Positions 1 through 13,800 of a DNA stretch of 64,000 bases are shown in pieces. The notes below the pieces were generated by a model. It was not told where the DNA came from. It ran no database searches and saw nothing but the letters and a program-made list of their open reading frames with translations. The position numbers were made by a program, and so were the translations under genes. Source of the stretch: Bufo bufo (taxonomy: Eukaryota > Chordata > Amphibia > Anura > Bufonidae); contig NC_053389.1 of the NCBI RefSeq assembly GCF_905171765.1, positions 215,890,624 to 215,954,623 of the forward strand. Reading direction: 5' to 3'. Within the stretch, counting starts at the first letter, position 1. Every line of letters starts with the position of its first letter.

Positions 1-602
1 GATGGGCAGCAATGTTCTTTTTGGAGAGCAGTAGCTTTCTCCTTGCAGTCCTGCCATGCACACCATTGTTGTTCTGTGTCCTCCTGGTGGTAGACTCATT
101 AACAATAGCAATTGTGAGAAAGGCCTTTAGTTGCTTGGAAATTACCTTGGGTTCCTTTGTGACCTCATAGACTATTATGTACCTCGCTCTTTGCATGATC
201 TTTGTTAGTCAACCACTCCTGGGAAGGGTAATATTGGTCTTGAATTTCCTCAAATTGTACACACTCTCTATATAACTGTGGTTTGGTGGAGTCTAAACGC
301 TTTAGAAATAGCTTTCTAATGTTCTCCAGCTTGGTGAGCATCAACAACTCTTCTGAGTTCCCCAGATATCTTGTTTGTTTATACTATGATGCGTTTACAC
401 AAACATGTTGTGAAGATCAGATTTTGATAGATCCCTGTTCCTTAAATAAAACAGGTCTCCCAATCACACCTGATGTTATTTTTATTTCCCTTTAGGACTT
501 GTGACAATCTGATGTAGTTTTAGGTCAGATTTATGCAGATGTATAGATATTTCTGAAGGGTTTACAAGCTTTCAAGTACCACTGTATCTATCTACACAGT
601 CA
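1..602. other. No gene seen; probably intron upstream of first visible PLEKHA4-like exon
   Basis: No exon with family similarity or clear splice sites was found. The gene downstream is already in mid-protein at its first visible exon, so this is most likely intronic sequence. Short open frames here look like chance. Confidence 0.4.
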
Positions 603-1178
603 AGTTGCATTATTATGACCACCAGCTAATATTGAGAGTAACAGCCGCGTGCAGCACGGAAAGAGGCTAGATGGGCTGGGAGTGACTTAAGGTCTAGTAG
701 GTTTTCATGGGTTCTGGATCCATGATGACTGCAGTGCATCCCACAGCTGCTGGAGGGGTGCATGGGCGAGAATCCATAGAGTGAATCCGACAATTATGGT
801 GGTCCCACAGATGCTCACTTGGGCCAGGGTAGTACTTGGAAGTCTTAGTTATGCTCGTCCAACCAGTGTCGGACATTTCTAGCCATGTGATATGTCGCAT
901 TGTCTTGCTGGAAGATCCCTTCCGCCCCATCGAAGAAAATAAGCATGCATGGGTGTACATGATCTGCAAGGTTAGATTCCTACCCAAATCCGTTGAAAGT
1001 GCCTTCCACATGGATGAGTGGGCCCAGAGAATGCCACAAAAACATTGCCCAGACCATAAAGCTGCCACCACCAGCATGTGTTCCTCCACCAATGGTTGTT
1101 CTCTGATGTTTCTTTCCTGACACACCAATGTCCATCTGTTTGATGAACCAGAGAACCTGAATCACTGGAGAAGGTCTA
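603..1178 (-). mobile_element. Decayed Tc1/mariner-like transposase fragment
   Basis: Minus-strand frames at 694-1165 contain broken pieces resembling Tc1-type transposase: a GGGSxMVWA-like segment, LGPLIHVEGT, and further on PGPSEHLWD, a shortened form of the usual SPDLNPIEHLWD. Frames are interrupted, so this is a dead relic. The flank near 608 (GCATTATTATGACCACC) resembles an end sequence of such elements. Exact limits are uncertain. Confidence 0.55.
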
Positions 1179-1764
1179 ATTCCAATACCGCCGCAAAAAT
1201 TGATATTTTTTATGTTGATGCATCTTCGTTAGCAGAGTTGCAGTGACCTTCCGTCTGCTTCAGAGCCCCATGCGCAGTAGGGTTTGCTGACCTTTTGTTT
1301 TAGACGCATGTCTGGTAGCCCCCTGGTTAATTTTGGCAGTAAGCAGCTCCACTATAGCATCTTGGCCCACCCATGCACACCTTCATAAGCTAACATTCAC
1401 CTCTCCCCTCAATGACCTGTGTCATGTCGTTTATTCATTAGGGTGTCATTTGTCCACTCACGTTACACTTTCACCACAGCAGCATGTAAGCAGTTAAAAG
1501 AACTGCACAGTTTCAGAAATACTGCCACCCTTGGCTTGAAATCCAATAATAATCCTTTTTTGCTACTCTCATAAAGCGTCTTATACCCACCAAGCCAGCT
1601 CACGACCTGTGACTTCCTCTATGTCCTGCTGATGTCGAAAGTAGGACGTTGTCATAATAATGTGACTCAACTGTTTTGTCTCTCTCCATTTGTCTGTCTC
1701 CTATCTAGCAATCTGTCTATTGTTGCTTTTATTCAAAATTGTGTCTTGTCGTTATATTCTCTAG

Positions 1765-1833
1765 CAATCAGGAACCCCGCAGTATCGTGACCGTGCCCCA
1801 TATCCAGCTCGCATGGGAGAGAATAGTATTGAT
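1765..1833 (+). CDS. PLEKHA4: PLEKHA4-like exon a
   Basis: CTAG acceptor at 1761-1764 and GTAAGT donor at 1834. Phase 0, 23 codons, rich in P, Y and R and ending MGENSID, which leads into the coiled coil of the next exon. A second possible acceptor (CAG ending at 1771) would break the phase. Confidence 0.7.
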
Positions 1834-4800
1834 GTAAGTATTGTTATCTTGTGTATGTAAACTTTTTTGGGTTGTTCCTATAGTATTAGAAGCTCATAAG
1901 GACAGTCTGGTGTAATGTCTAATTTATCAGTATACTAGCAGAATGACACAGCTTTGCATAGGTCTATTTAGTTTTTTTGTGTGTGTGGAATCAACAGAGC
2001 CCCCATAACAGTGACATGCATAGTGTGCTATAACAAGTGACATCCACTGTGGCCTATAACAGTAGTGACAACAGTGCCGTCCACACCCAAATCTGTTCCC
2101 CATATAGCGGCCGCATCCACAGTGCCCCCATATAGCGGCCGCATCCACAGTGCCCCCATATAGCGGCCGCATCCACAGTGCCCCCATATAGCGGCCGCAT
2201 TCACAGTGCCCCCATAACAGTGAAGACAAATGGCTGCATTGTTATGGAAACCTGGTGTAAAACTGGGTGTGTGTCAGTGAGGCTAAGAGTAACGGACCTG
2301 AGAGCTTCTGTTGGCTAATATGGGTAAAGAGATGATGCTATATTAGTAGGGCCTAGAGAGGTAAAACCTGGTCTAAAATATTAGGAAGCTATTTATTTAC
2401 CTATATGACAAATTTGGTGCAGATTGGTCTAGTTTAGGCATGAATAAAGAACAGACAGAAAAAAATAATATAAATATATATACACTGCTCAAAAAAAATA
2501 AAGGGAACACAAAAATAACACATCCTAGATCTGAATTAATTAAATATTCTTCTGAAATACTTTGTTCTTTACATAGTTGAATGTGCTGACAACAAAATCA
2601 CACAAAAATAAAAAAATATGGAAATCTAAATTTTCAACCCATGGAGGTCTGGATTTGGAGTCACACTCAAAATTAAAGTGGAAAAACACACTACAGGCTG
2701 ATCCAACTTTGATGTAATGTCCTTAAAACAAGTCAAAATAAGGCTCAGTAGTGTGTGTGGCCTCCACGTGCCTGTATGACCTCCCTACAACGCCTGTGCA
2801 TGCTCCTGATGAGGTGGCGGATGGTCTCCTGAGGGATCTCCTCCCAGACCTGGACTAAAGCATCTGCCAACTCCTGGACAGTCTGTGGTGCAACGTGACG
2901 TTGGTGGATAGAGCGAGACATGATGTCCCAGATGTGCTCAATTGGACTCAGGTCTGGGGAACGGGCGGGCCAGTCCATAGCATCAATGCCTTCGTCTTGC
3001 AGAAACTGCTGACACACTCTAGCCACATGAGGTCTAGCATTGTATTGCATTAGGAGGAACCCATGGCCAACCGCACCAGCATATGGTCTCACAAGGGGTC
3101 TGAGGATCTCATCTCGGTACCTAATGGCAGTCAGGCTACCTCTGGCGAGCACATGGAGGGCTGTGCGGCCCTCCAAAGAAATGCCACCCCACACCATTAC
3201 TGACCCAATGCCAAACCGGTCATGCTGGAGGATGTTGCAGGCAGCAGAACGTTCTCCACGGCGTCTCCAGACTGTCACGTGCTCAGTGTGAACCTGCTTT
3301 CATCTGTGAAGAGCACAGGGCGCCAGTGGCGAATGTGCCAATCTTGGTGTTCTCTGGCAAATGCCAAACGTCCTGCACGGTGTTGGGCTGTAAGCACAAC
3401 CCCCACCTGTGGACGTCGGGCCCTCATATCACCCTCATGGAGTCTGTTTCTGACCGTTTGAGCAGACACATGCACATTTGTGGCCTGCTGGAGGTCATTT
3501 TGCAGGGCTCTGGCAGTGCTCCTCCTGTTCCTCCTTGCACAAAGGCGGAGGTAGCGGTCCTGCTGCTGGGTTGTTGCCCTCCTACGGCCTCCTCCACGTC
3601 TCCTGATGTACTGGCCTGTCTCCTGGTAGCGCCTCCATGCTCTGGATACTACGCTGACGGACACAGCAAACCTTCTTGCCACAGCTCGCATTGATGTGCC
3701 ATCCTGGATAAGCTGCACTACCTGAGCCACTTGTGTGGGTTGTAGACTCCGTCTCATGCTACCACTAGAGTGAAAGCACTGCCAGCATTCAAAAGTGACC
3801 AAACCATCAGCCAGGAAGCATAGGAACTAAGTGGTCTGTGGTCACCACCTGCAGAACCACTCCTTTATTGGGGGTGTCTTGCTAATTGCCTATAATTTCC
3901 ACCTGTTGTCTATCCCATTTGCACAACAGCATGTGAAATTGTCACTCAGTGTTGCTTCCTAAGTGGACAGTTTGATTTCACAGAAGTGTGATTGACTTGG
4001 AGTTACATTGTGTTGTTTAAGTGTTCCCTTTATTTTTTTGAGCAGTTTGTGTGTAATTAATATATATATAATATATATATACATACACACATACATACAC
4101 ATACACACACACACACAATATAAAAAGTCTACACACCCCTGTTAAAATGTCAGGTTTCTGTGTTGTAAAAAAAAAAGACAGATTCATTTCAGAACTTTTT
4201 CCACCTTTAATGTGACCTATAAACTGTACAACTCAATTGAAAAACAAACTGAAATCTTTTAGGTAGAGGGAAGAAAAAATATAAAAATAAAATATGGTTG
4301 CATAAGTGTGCATACCCTTAAACTAATACTTTTGTTGAAGCACCTTTTGATTTTATTACAGCACTCAGTCTTTTGGGGTATGAGTCTATCAGCATGGCAC
4401 ATTTTGACTTGACAAGATTTGCCCACTCTCCTTTGCAAAAATACTCCAAATCTGTCAGATTGCGAGGGCATCTCCTGTGCATAGGCCTCTTCAGATCACC
4501 CCACAGATTTTCAATCTGATTCTGGTCTGGGCTCTGGCTGGGCCATTCCAAAACTTTAATCTTCTTCTGGTGAAGCCATTCCTTTTTTGATTTGGATGTA
4601 TGATTTGGGTCGTTGTCATGCTGAGGTGCCCTTGGTAGTCTGTATTAATGTGCCAGTGGGAGGGTCCCTTGTAGTCGTGATGCCAGTACTTTTTGTATGG
4701 AGGTACAACCATTTACTATAGTGTTAATAGAGGAACTGAGTCTGAGGCAAGAAGGATGAAACTCAACAGGGAACTTTTACTGTAGATGACTCTTGATTAC

Positions 4801-7800
4801 AATACATCCATTGCATTAAAACCGTCTCTTGATACAATCTGGCATTAAGCTCAATCTCCCATGCATATGGGGAAAGGGAAATGCAAATCCTCAATGAAGT
4901 ACAGGCTCTTCTAATACATAAGAAAGCTACTGCTTAGACTAGGCTGGTAATAATGAAAGTCTTACACTGGTAACAACTCCGGCCTGATTCTAATCCTTGT
5001 TAAAAAGGTGCTTTTCTGAATACTGAAACTTCTATTCCAATGCTGTTCTGACAGTTGGCCTGACTGTCCTCAGGATTTAAACTGGAGATGTAGATGCTCC
5101 AAGCTATCTCCTACACCTAGTACAAAGGTGCCTAATAAGTCCTCAGGTAATGACTATCTTGCTAATCCTTTGTCTTGCATAAACGTGATAATTCCTTAAA
5201 TACTCAGCTGCATGCAGTTTAGACATTGGTCACCCTGGAAGAGCGATCTATAGGAGTGGATTGCTCACCTCTAGGAAGAATACTTGTAGGCCTTAACCCT
5301 GGGCTATGGAGCCGACAGACAGAGTAGAGAGGCTAGTAAGGGGCCTCCCTCCAGATATTCAGCTACATGGCTGTTGCTTTCTTGAAGGCTCATGAGAGAG
5401 AACTGCATTGAACTGAACTCTCACTTGGATTGACCTGAGCTCTTCTGCACTGGTTTGGATTTACCTCAACCAGCCAACAACACTCTGCCTAACTTAGGTC
5501 TGAGCTAAGCTATTTATACACACTAACACTGCTCCATCTTGTGGAGAAACAAGTGTAGTGCACCCTGACTAGGCCTGTGTAAAGGATATTTGCATATGGA
5601 ATCACATTGTGACATGGAGAATATGACAGGAGATAAAATACAAAATACAGGCATATCACATGACATTAATACATAATTAAAATGAGTTTGTGGCGCCCAC
5701 GGTCACTTGAGTGGGACACTGCATAGCCTGGCTTGGATGTTTTTCTTCGTAAGAAAAGACTTTCGTCTTGCCACTCTACCCCATAGCTCAGATATATGAA
5801 GAATACGGGAGATTGTTGTCACATGTACCACACAGCCAGTACTTGCCAGATATTCCTGCAGCTCCTTTAATGTTGCTGTAGGCCTCTTGGTAGCCTACCA
5901 GACCAGTTTTCTTCTCGTATTTTCATCAATTTTGGAGGGACGTTCAGTTCTTGGTATTGTCACTGTTGTGCCATATTTTCTCCACTTGATGATGACTGTC
6001 TTCACTGTGTTCCATGGTATATCTAATGCCTTGGGAATTCTTTTGTACCCTTCTCCTGACTGATACCTTTTAACAATGAGATCCCTCTGATGCTTTGGAA
6101 GCTCTCTGTGGACCATGGCTTTTGCTGTGGGATGCGACTATAAGAAAATTTCAGGAAAGACCAACTAGAGCAGCTGAACTTTATTTGGGGTTAATCAGAG
6201 GCACTTTAAATGATGGCAGGTGTATGCTGACTCCTATTTAACATGATTTTGAATGTGATTGCTTAATTCTGAACACAGCTACATCCCCAGTTATAAGAGG
6301 GTGTGCACACTTATGCAACCACATTATTATTATTTTTTTGTTCCCTCTACCTAAAAGATCTGTTTGTTTTTCAATTGAGTTGTACAGTTTATAGGTCACA
6401 TTAAAGGTGGAAAAAGTTCTGAAATGATTTATATTTGTCTCATTTTTTTTACATCACAGAAACCTGACATTTTAACAGGGGTGTGTAGACTTTTTATATC
6501 CACTGTGTGTGTCCTTCCCTGTATTCTTGTAAAGTTAAGCTTCTGCAAGATGTCTTGCAGTGAAGATCTTGTGTTGTGTATTGTATGCAACACTAAATAA
6601 GACTGCATTCAGATGGTTTTAACGCAGCTTTGTGTAGAAGGAGTTCTATTTTATGCCAAGAGTTGCATTGCATCTTGACAAGTCAGGAAGACGTCTCCCA
6701 AGCAGAACATTTGGGAAATGTATAACTGCTTTGTTCAGAGCTGCTTCATGGTCCTCTAATTGCTGCTTCACATGTTTCTACCCAACCCCTCCTCCATGTT
6801 ACATGTGAGTTTAATTCATCACAAATATAAAGAATTGCTATATGAAGCTGTATATAAAAGTTTCAACTTCCATTTCAGGTCCTACTGACAAAGATGTGTG
6901 GTCAGGATAGACTACTTGCTGGCATTGAGGAGGAGTCTGCTCATCTTCGAGCTGAAAAGGTACTGTAGTTGTGTTTTTATTTATTTTTTTATCTGGTTTT
7001 TAATGTTGTTATTTAAAGGTATGGCCAGTAGGATGATATTGTTTTTATTTTTTTAAAAGGGACAGAATTATTTATTTGAAAAAATAAATACATACAAAAA
7101 TACTTGCCCTCACCAATCTCCCACTGCTGCCATTCCAATACTTACTGGTTTCCCAATGATCTGCCATTTCTGGTCTGGGCTCAACACCCTGGAATGGGCA
7201 GGAGATACCCATTCAGCCCATCTCTTGCTGAGGTGATTCGCTCCTGAGGGCAATTATTTTGTCACTTTTCTAGAAAAATGTATCCCACTGGACAAAGGGA
7301 TTTTCCCCACAATGAAGATTTATCATCTGCCTTGTGGATAGGTGATAAATGTTAGATCACAGTGGGCCCCACCGGTCACTAGTACAAGGCTCCTCAATCC
7401 ACTGCTCTGAGGAGATTGCATGGATCGGCACTTGAGCATGCGCACTCCATACAAAACTATGGGGGTTTTGGAGACGGCTGCATGCTTTTGAAGCCAAGAA
7501 AGAGGTACTGGGGGATAATGGGGAGGCTTGATGAAGCTGACTAAAAGATAAACTGTCTTGGTTGCCCATAGCTACCAATCACAGCACAGCTTCCATATAT
7601 GAAGAACAGAATACAAAATGAAAGCTCATATAGAAGTGCTTGGTTTGGGGGTTTGTTCTGTTTTCCATTGTTTCTACCATGCTGTTTCTGAAGGGGCTCA
7701 TGACAATATTCTGTGGAGCAAATTTTCTCACTTCCAATGCTCATGTACCCATAAGAGGACATGTTTTATAGAGAACACCAATGGCAATAACAGATTCAGA

Positions 7801-10800
7801 AATGCTAATGAACATGTTCAGTATTTACCATGTTGGCCTCCTGGAGGATTGGGCTTCCCGCTATCCAATATCTGCATATCCGTATTGTATTTGCATAAAG
7901 CCCTCCTTTTGCAGTGGTGTCCGTGGCATAGCCATGCACCACATAGTGGTAGTGATCACCAGACCTCGGCTATAGAACAGTACATCTGGCCCTGTATGTA
8001 GGAGATATAAACTTCACATTCACACTACTCCAGAAAACAAGATCTCCACAAGGGTGGGCTCTCCCCTACCTGTGGGCAGTTTAGCATTGTCATAACTGCT
8101 GACGTATTTCCTTTAATACCCAATTTACATCTTACCATTTCTCAAGCTGCCCATCCAAATGTACATTTATCGACATGACGTGTACTATTCCTATTCACAC
8201 GTTAATTGGTATTTTTGTATTAGGAAAAGTTGGAGGATGCTCTACAGTTAACTCATCAACACCTTGATGAGTTCCAGGGACAGGAACAAGTGATTGAGAA
8301 CATCTGGTACCAGCAGAGGCTCCTGCAGGATGACCTGGTGTATGTGAGGGCCAGGCTGTGTGATCTGTCGTTGGTAAGTCTTCACTCATGACAAGGAAAT
8401 TCTTACCTATGGAATTCCTGTATTGGCATATAGATAATGGAAAAACCCTGAACAGTTGTTAAATTTCCTAAGAACTAACAAACATAGAAATGAAACTTTT
8501 CAAGATATGTAATTAAAAGGGGATGTGTGAGACCTGTAAAAAAATTTGGTTCAACACAAACAGGCACTCTCCTTCTAACAGTCCCACCATTCCAGGACCA
8601 TCTAGGCCAGACCAGAAGGGATGACTCTCTAAATATATCATCATGACCACTGCCGGCCTAACAATAGTCTGAGGTGACAGCGAATGAACAGCTCAGTGGT
8701 CACATGCTGTTCGTGCACATGTGGCCACTGATCAGCCGGCATGATCACTACAGTATATATGAAACCTTCATCTCTTCCTGTCTGGCTGTAACTGGAGCTG
8801 CGGCACTGAAACGGTGGGACTACTGAGCGTTAATTTTTTGTTTTGAAACTGTCCAGGCACTCCATTCTTATGCGTCTTGGACAAGTTTCCACACAGCATT
8901 TCTTTATAAGGCCTTATTCACACAGTCAGTGTTTCATCAGTGATTGTGAGTAGAGTTGAGCGAACCCGAACTGCAAAGTTCGGGTTCGTACCAAACTTTG
9001 CGAGTTCGGGTACCCGGACCCAAACGCAGACTTTTTCACTGGGGTTCGGTGTTCGGGTGACGTTATTTTTTTCCGTTATAACCTCGTGTGGGGTTTCGCT
9101 CTGGTAGATAGGGTAAGCGGGTGCAGTACAGAGGCAAAATACAAGTTCTTAACTTAAAACGTCTGTGTTTATTCACACTTGAGGCAATTGCACAAAACAG
9201 CACGTAACTTTGCAGTCTTGGTGTTAATTCACACACAATGGAAAGTGCATATAACACAAGTCACCTTGCTGGCCGTTCTGCCTTCAGTAGTCCACAGCAG
9301 GTTTTAGGGGGCCTGTTTCCCCAGCATGCGGCTCTCAGCCCTCCAGCACGGCACAAAGCCTCAGATTCCAAAAACAGAGACCTTAATTCTAAGCCCAGCT
9401 GCCTATTTAAGAACAGCCAGGTGCTGCCAAAACCCGGACCGGCACTTAAACTCCGGTCCGGTATTTGACCTCACCTGGCTGGAAACCAGCCCAGCCGCAC
9501 ATGCTGGGAGGAAAATACCTGCCTTACCAGACACAACCCCTCACTGTGTCACAATGTTTATAACGGAAAATAATAGCATTCTTAAAACAGAATGCTAAAT
9601 AAAATGTCTATTGAGGGGTTAAAAAAAAAACAAAAAAAACCTCACCTCATCCACTTGAACGCACAGCCGGTATCTTTTCTTCAGTACCTGCAAAAGGACC
9701 TGTGCTGACGTCACCGCGCTCACCACGTGGTAAGCGCGGTGATGTCACCGCAAGTCCAGCTGAATGAAGATGGAAGGACCTTCTATAACAATGTTATAAC
9801 GGAAAATGATAAAGTGAAGTTCGGGTCCCCATTGACTTAAATGGGGTCTGGGTTCGGGGTGAAGTTAAGGTCAAATTCGGGTCCCGAGCCTAAACTTTGA
9901 CCTAAAGTTCGGGCGAACCCGAACTTCCACGGGTTCGCTCAACCCCAATCGTGAGCCAGGAGTGGAGACAGGGATACACAGAGATAAGGTATAATGGAAA
10001 GATTTTCTCCTGTTCTGTTTCTCAACCGCACCTGGTTTTGGCTCACAATCGCTGATGCAAATCGCTGACCAAACACTGATGTGTGCCTGTGGTTCACCAC
10101 ACTAAGGTCCTGTTATAGGATGTTAGTTTTGTCCCAACCACTGCGCCTAAAATTTCAATATACAGTGTGTGCCACGGTTTTAAAACCAATATATTGGAGA
10201 ATGGAGTACCGCACACTGTTATGCTCTTCCCGGTGCCAGCAAAGACCCAATGGTCATCGAGCAGTAGTATAAATATGCGGCACACGGAATATTCTTTGCA
10301 ATTTAAAGGTAATTTTATTTAGTGATTTTTCACAATAAAAGGTTCATGATCCAGTTTATAGGAAATTAAATGTTGTGTAACCACTATCCATATGTGAGCC
10401 GGATTTTTCGGTCCATATGGACCTTCTTCAGCAGCTTGGAGTTTGTGGTCAGAGATGAAGGGATATCTGGATCGTGGTCCAGATATCCCTTTAATTTCCT
10501 ATAAACTGGATCATGAACCTTTTTATTGTGAAAATCACTAAATAAAATTACCTTTTAATTGCAAAGAATATTCCGTGTGCCGCATATTTATACTACGGTT
10601 TTAAAACCTACCTAGAAAGCTGACATTACTAAGAAAAGTCATGAAGAAATAGCAATGTTTGTGTTTTGCATTTTCTTAATCAGGACAGAGACCGCGCATG
10701 GGAAGAATACAGAATTCTGGAAAATGAGCTGCATGCCATGAGGGAGACATTAGAACGTGTCAGTCAAATTGGACACCCCCAGGTAAATAAGCACACCATA

Positions 10801-13800
10801 TTCAGCCGGACTCCTGCCTCTTATACCTCCCATTTTAGTTGTCCTATATATTCACGTCTACTGTATATCAAATGTTTGGTGTGTTAAATGGCTTTCTTAT
10901 CTCCTTAGGACCAGGCAGCAGCCCAGAGAGATCTTTGGATGATCAATGACATCATATCTGGCCTCAGATTTAACAAAACCAACTTTCACATCATTCCTGA
11001 TCCTGCAAGACACCCTGGTATTTAAACCCACTTTTTTCCCATTCTGTGAGCCGCCCCCACCCCTGATATATTTTCCTGATTTCTTCACTGAGTTATAATG
11101 ATTTATAATTTTATCTATGTATGCAGCAATGATGATGCCTCCCTCACCTGCCAGTGAGACACCTGCAAACCTCCAGAGGAGTTTTCTATACCATCAGTCT
11201 GGATTGAATCCCTTTAACCAAGACAAAAGTCCTATTGTAAGTAAACCTACGTTTCCTACCCTTCTGTCTCAGTCCATAGATGCGGAGCATGCCTTCTCTT
11301 GCATTATTTAAAGCGTATGCATACATTTCGTTGGACCTCATCTCACCATGGCCTCAAAGTTTTCACATGTGCCACCTTTATATGGCATACCTATATTTTT
11401 GCCTTTTTTATTGGGTAGTATACACAGCCTTGTGCCCTGCTTACATAGAGGAACTCTGCTGCTTCCTGTTAGACAGTTAAAGCCCTTGCCCGTTGCACCC
11501 TCCAGGGGAGCTGACTGCATAAAGATTTTACTCCTTCTATTGTATTCAATGCAAACTGTATGAATACATATGCTGTTTGCTCCCCCTAGTGGTAAGCACA
11601 TTATGCAGATATCTGTATTCTCTATTGTGCTTCTACTACGATAAGTATGATGCCTGGCAGGCTTTTGTAATATATTCCTCACCTATTCATTACCATTTAG
11701 GCTACTTTCACACTTGCGGCAGTGTGATCCGGCGGGCAGTTCCGTCGTCAGAACTGCCCGCCGGATCCGCCGATCTGCCGCTGACTGAAAGCATTTGTGA
11801 GACGGATCCGGGTGCGGATCCGTCTCACAAATGCATTGCAAGGACGGATCCGTCTCTCCGCTTGTCATGCGGACCGACGGATCCGCCTTGTACATTTTTT
11901 CACATTTTTACCGGTCTGCGCATGCCGGAACGACGGATCCGGCATTCCGGTATTCTGAATGCCGGATCCGGCGCTAATTCATTCCTATGGGAAAAAATGC
12001 CGGATCCGGCGTTCAGGCAAGTCTTCAGTTTTTTTTTTCGCCGGAGAGAAAACCGTAGCATGCTGCGGTTTTCTCTTTTGCCTGATCAGTCAAAACGACT
12101 GAACTGAAGACCTCCTGATGCAAACTGAACGGATTACTCTCCATTCAGAATGCATGGGGATATGCCTGATCAGTTCTTTTCCGGTATACAGCCCCTGTGA
12201 CGGAACTCTATGCCGGAAAAGAACAACGCAAGTGTGAAAGTAGCCTTAGAGAGACAACTGATATTGTACTAGTAACTGAGGATGAATCCTATTCATAAAA
12301 AAAAAATGAATAAAATATTTGCTTTGCGGTAATCATGTTACTTTAAATATGTTTGGACTAAGAGGATCAGCCCTTGGGAAGGTCAAACATTTTATTGTTT
12401 AAAGGGAACCAACCAGGAATATGGTGTCTGAGCTACAGGCATGATGATATAGAGCAGGAAGAGCTGAGCAGATTGATATAGTTATATGGGAAAAGATTCA
12501 GCAATATTTGTAATTCTTACATTTAAATTCCTGCTAATTCTGGGCTTTGACGTCAGGGAGACGGTCCTATCAGTGATGACAGCCTTCCCTCTATGACTGT
12601 GTATACACAGATAGCTGTCAATCACTGATAGGACCGCCTCCTTAAACGAGGATAGAAATGTATGAATTACAAATATTGCTGAATGTTTTCCTATTATATC
12701 AAGCTGCTCAGATCCTCCTGCTCTATTCCTGTCCAGTATTACATTTAAGTGTAAATCATAGATATGAAACTTACACCTATTTTTCTTTTTAAAGGAGTCT
12801 GAAGCCATTCCTCCCAGACCTCCTCTTCCCAAAGATCACCAATCCTCCAATAATGAGCTTGAAGGACTATCTAGAGGGGCGGTCAGTGAACAGGTTAGTG
12901 TAAACCTAATAAAAAATTATCTATCTTAATCATCTACCTATCTGATCCATAAAAATAAATATATAATTTTTAAGAAATTGCTTTCCAGAAAATTTACTAT
13001 CTGCCAAACATTAGTATAATTGTGGAGATGTATTAAAAGTGGAGTAGCTGCCAACCAATCACATTCCACGTGTCATTTTTCAGAAGCGCTTTAGACCTAA
13101 TTCTTTGTTATGGGCAATAACGCCACTTTTCCTTTGCACAGGTTTTTATGTTCGATCACTCCATTTGCATCTAAGATAAGGTTTATGATGCTCAATATTG
13201 ATGTCATCTTTTTCTAGAATGAGCAAGATAGAGTATCTGAGGAGCCTGGGACTACAGCAGCCCCACAGTCACAGAGTACCTCCAGTGGTAAGTTACTTAT
13301 TATCAATAAGGAACCATAGGAAATGGAATTGACAGATATAGGGACTATAAATATGCAGATGTCAAGTTTAGGGTGTCCTATAGACAACACTTATACAGCA
13401 TATTATAATGAGTCATCTCATTAATTTCCTTGTATTTCAGATGCTGCTTTTCCTATCAAGGATGTGGTAGATGTTCGACCAGTTCATTCTTCATGCCCAG
13501 TACCCATACCTTCAGGTCACAAGATGACCCTAGAGCCAAAGGTATGCATTGATTTCTGTGCATATTTGTCCTCACTACAACTTAGATCTGAAAACTTGAC
13601 CCTTTTTTCTCTTATTTTTTTTAGGCATCACCACCCAATGTCCCAGAGATGGGTACAGTTCGGAAGCAAAGAATGAGTGCTGAGGAGCAGATGGAGAGAA
13701 TGCGAAGGCATCAGGAGGCTCAGATTCATGAGAAACCTAAGCCTGGTGTTACAGCACAACGTCAGAACTCCCAGAGGTCTGCAACAGGTCCAATAGGGGG

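Larger units (their letters stand above)
4119..6498 (-). mobile_element. Second Tc1-like element with long inverted ends, interrupted
   Basis: Inverted ends of about 200 bp: TATAAAAAGTCTACACACCC at the left and its complement near 6477-6499. Both arms continue through matching text (AACTGAAATC..., TTTTAGGTAGAGGGA versus CCCTCTACCTAAAA). Transposase relics lie inside on the minus strand, separated by about 1 kb of unrelated LTR-like sequence. Confidence 0.8.

Noticed and set aside
5690..5712. TGGCGCCCA near 5696, considered as a tRNA-Lys primer binding site of an endogenous retrovirus
   Set aside because: Only 9 nt match, and on the other strand the same region forms the start of an LTR-like end; no gag sequence follows.
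11577..12107. 176-codon plus-strand frame
   Set aside because: Lies mostly within the GGCTACTTTCACACT MITE and reads palindromic repeat sequence (repeated DPS, RIRH words).
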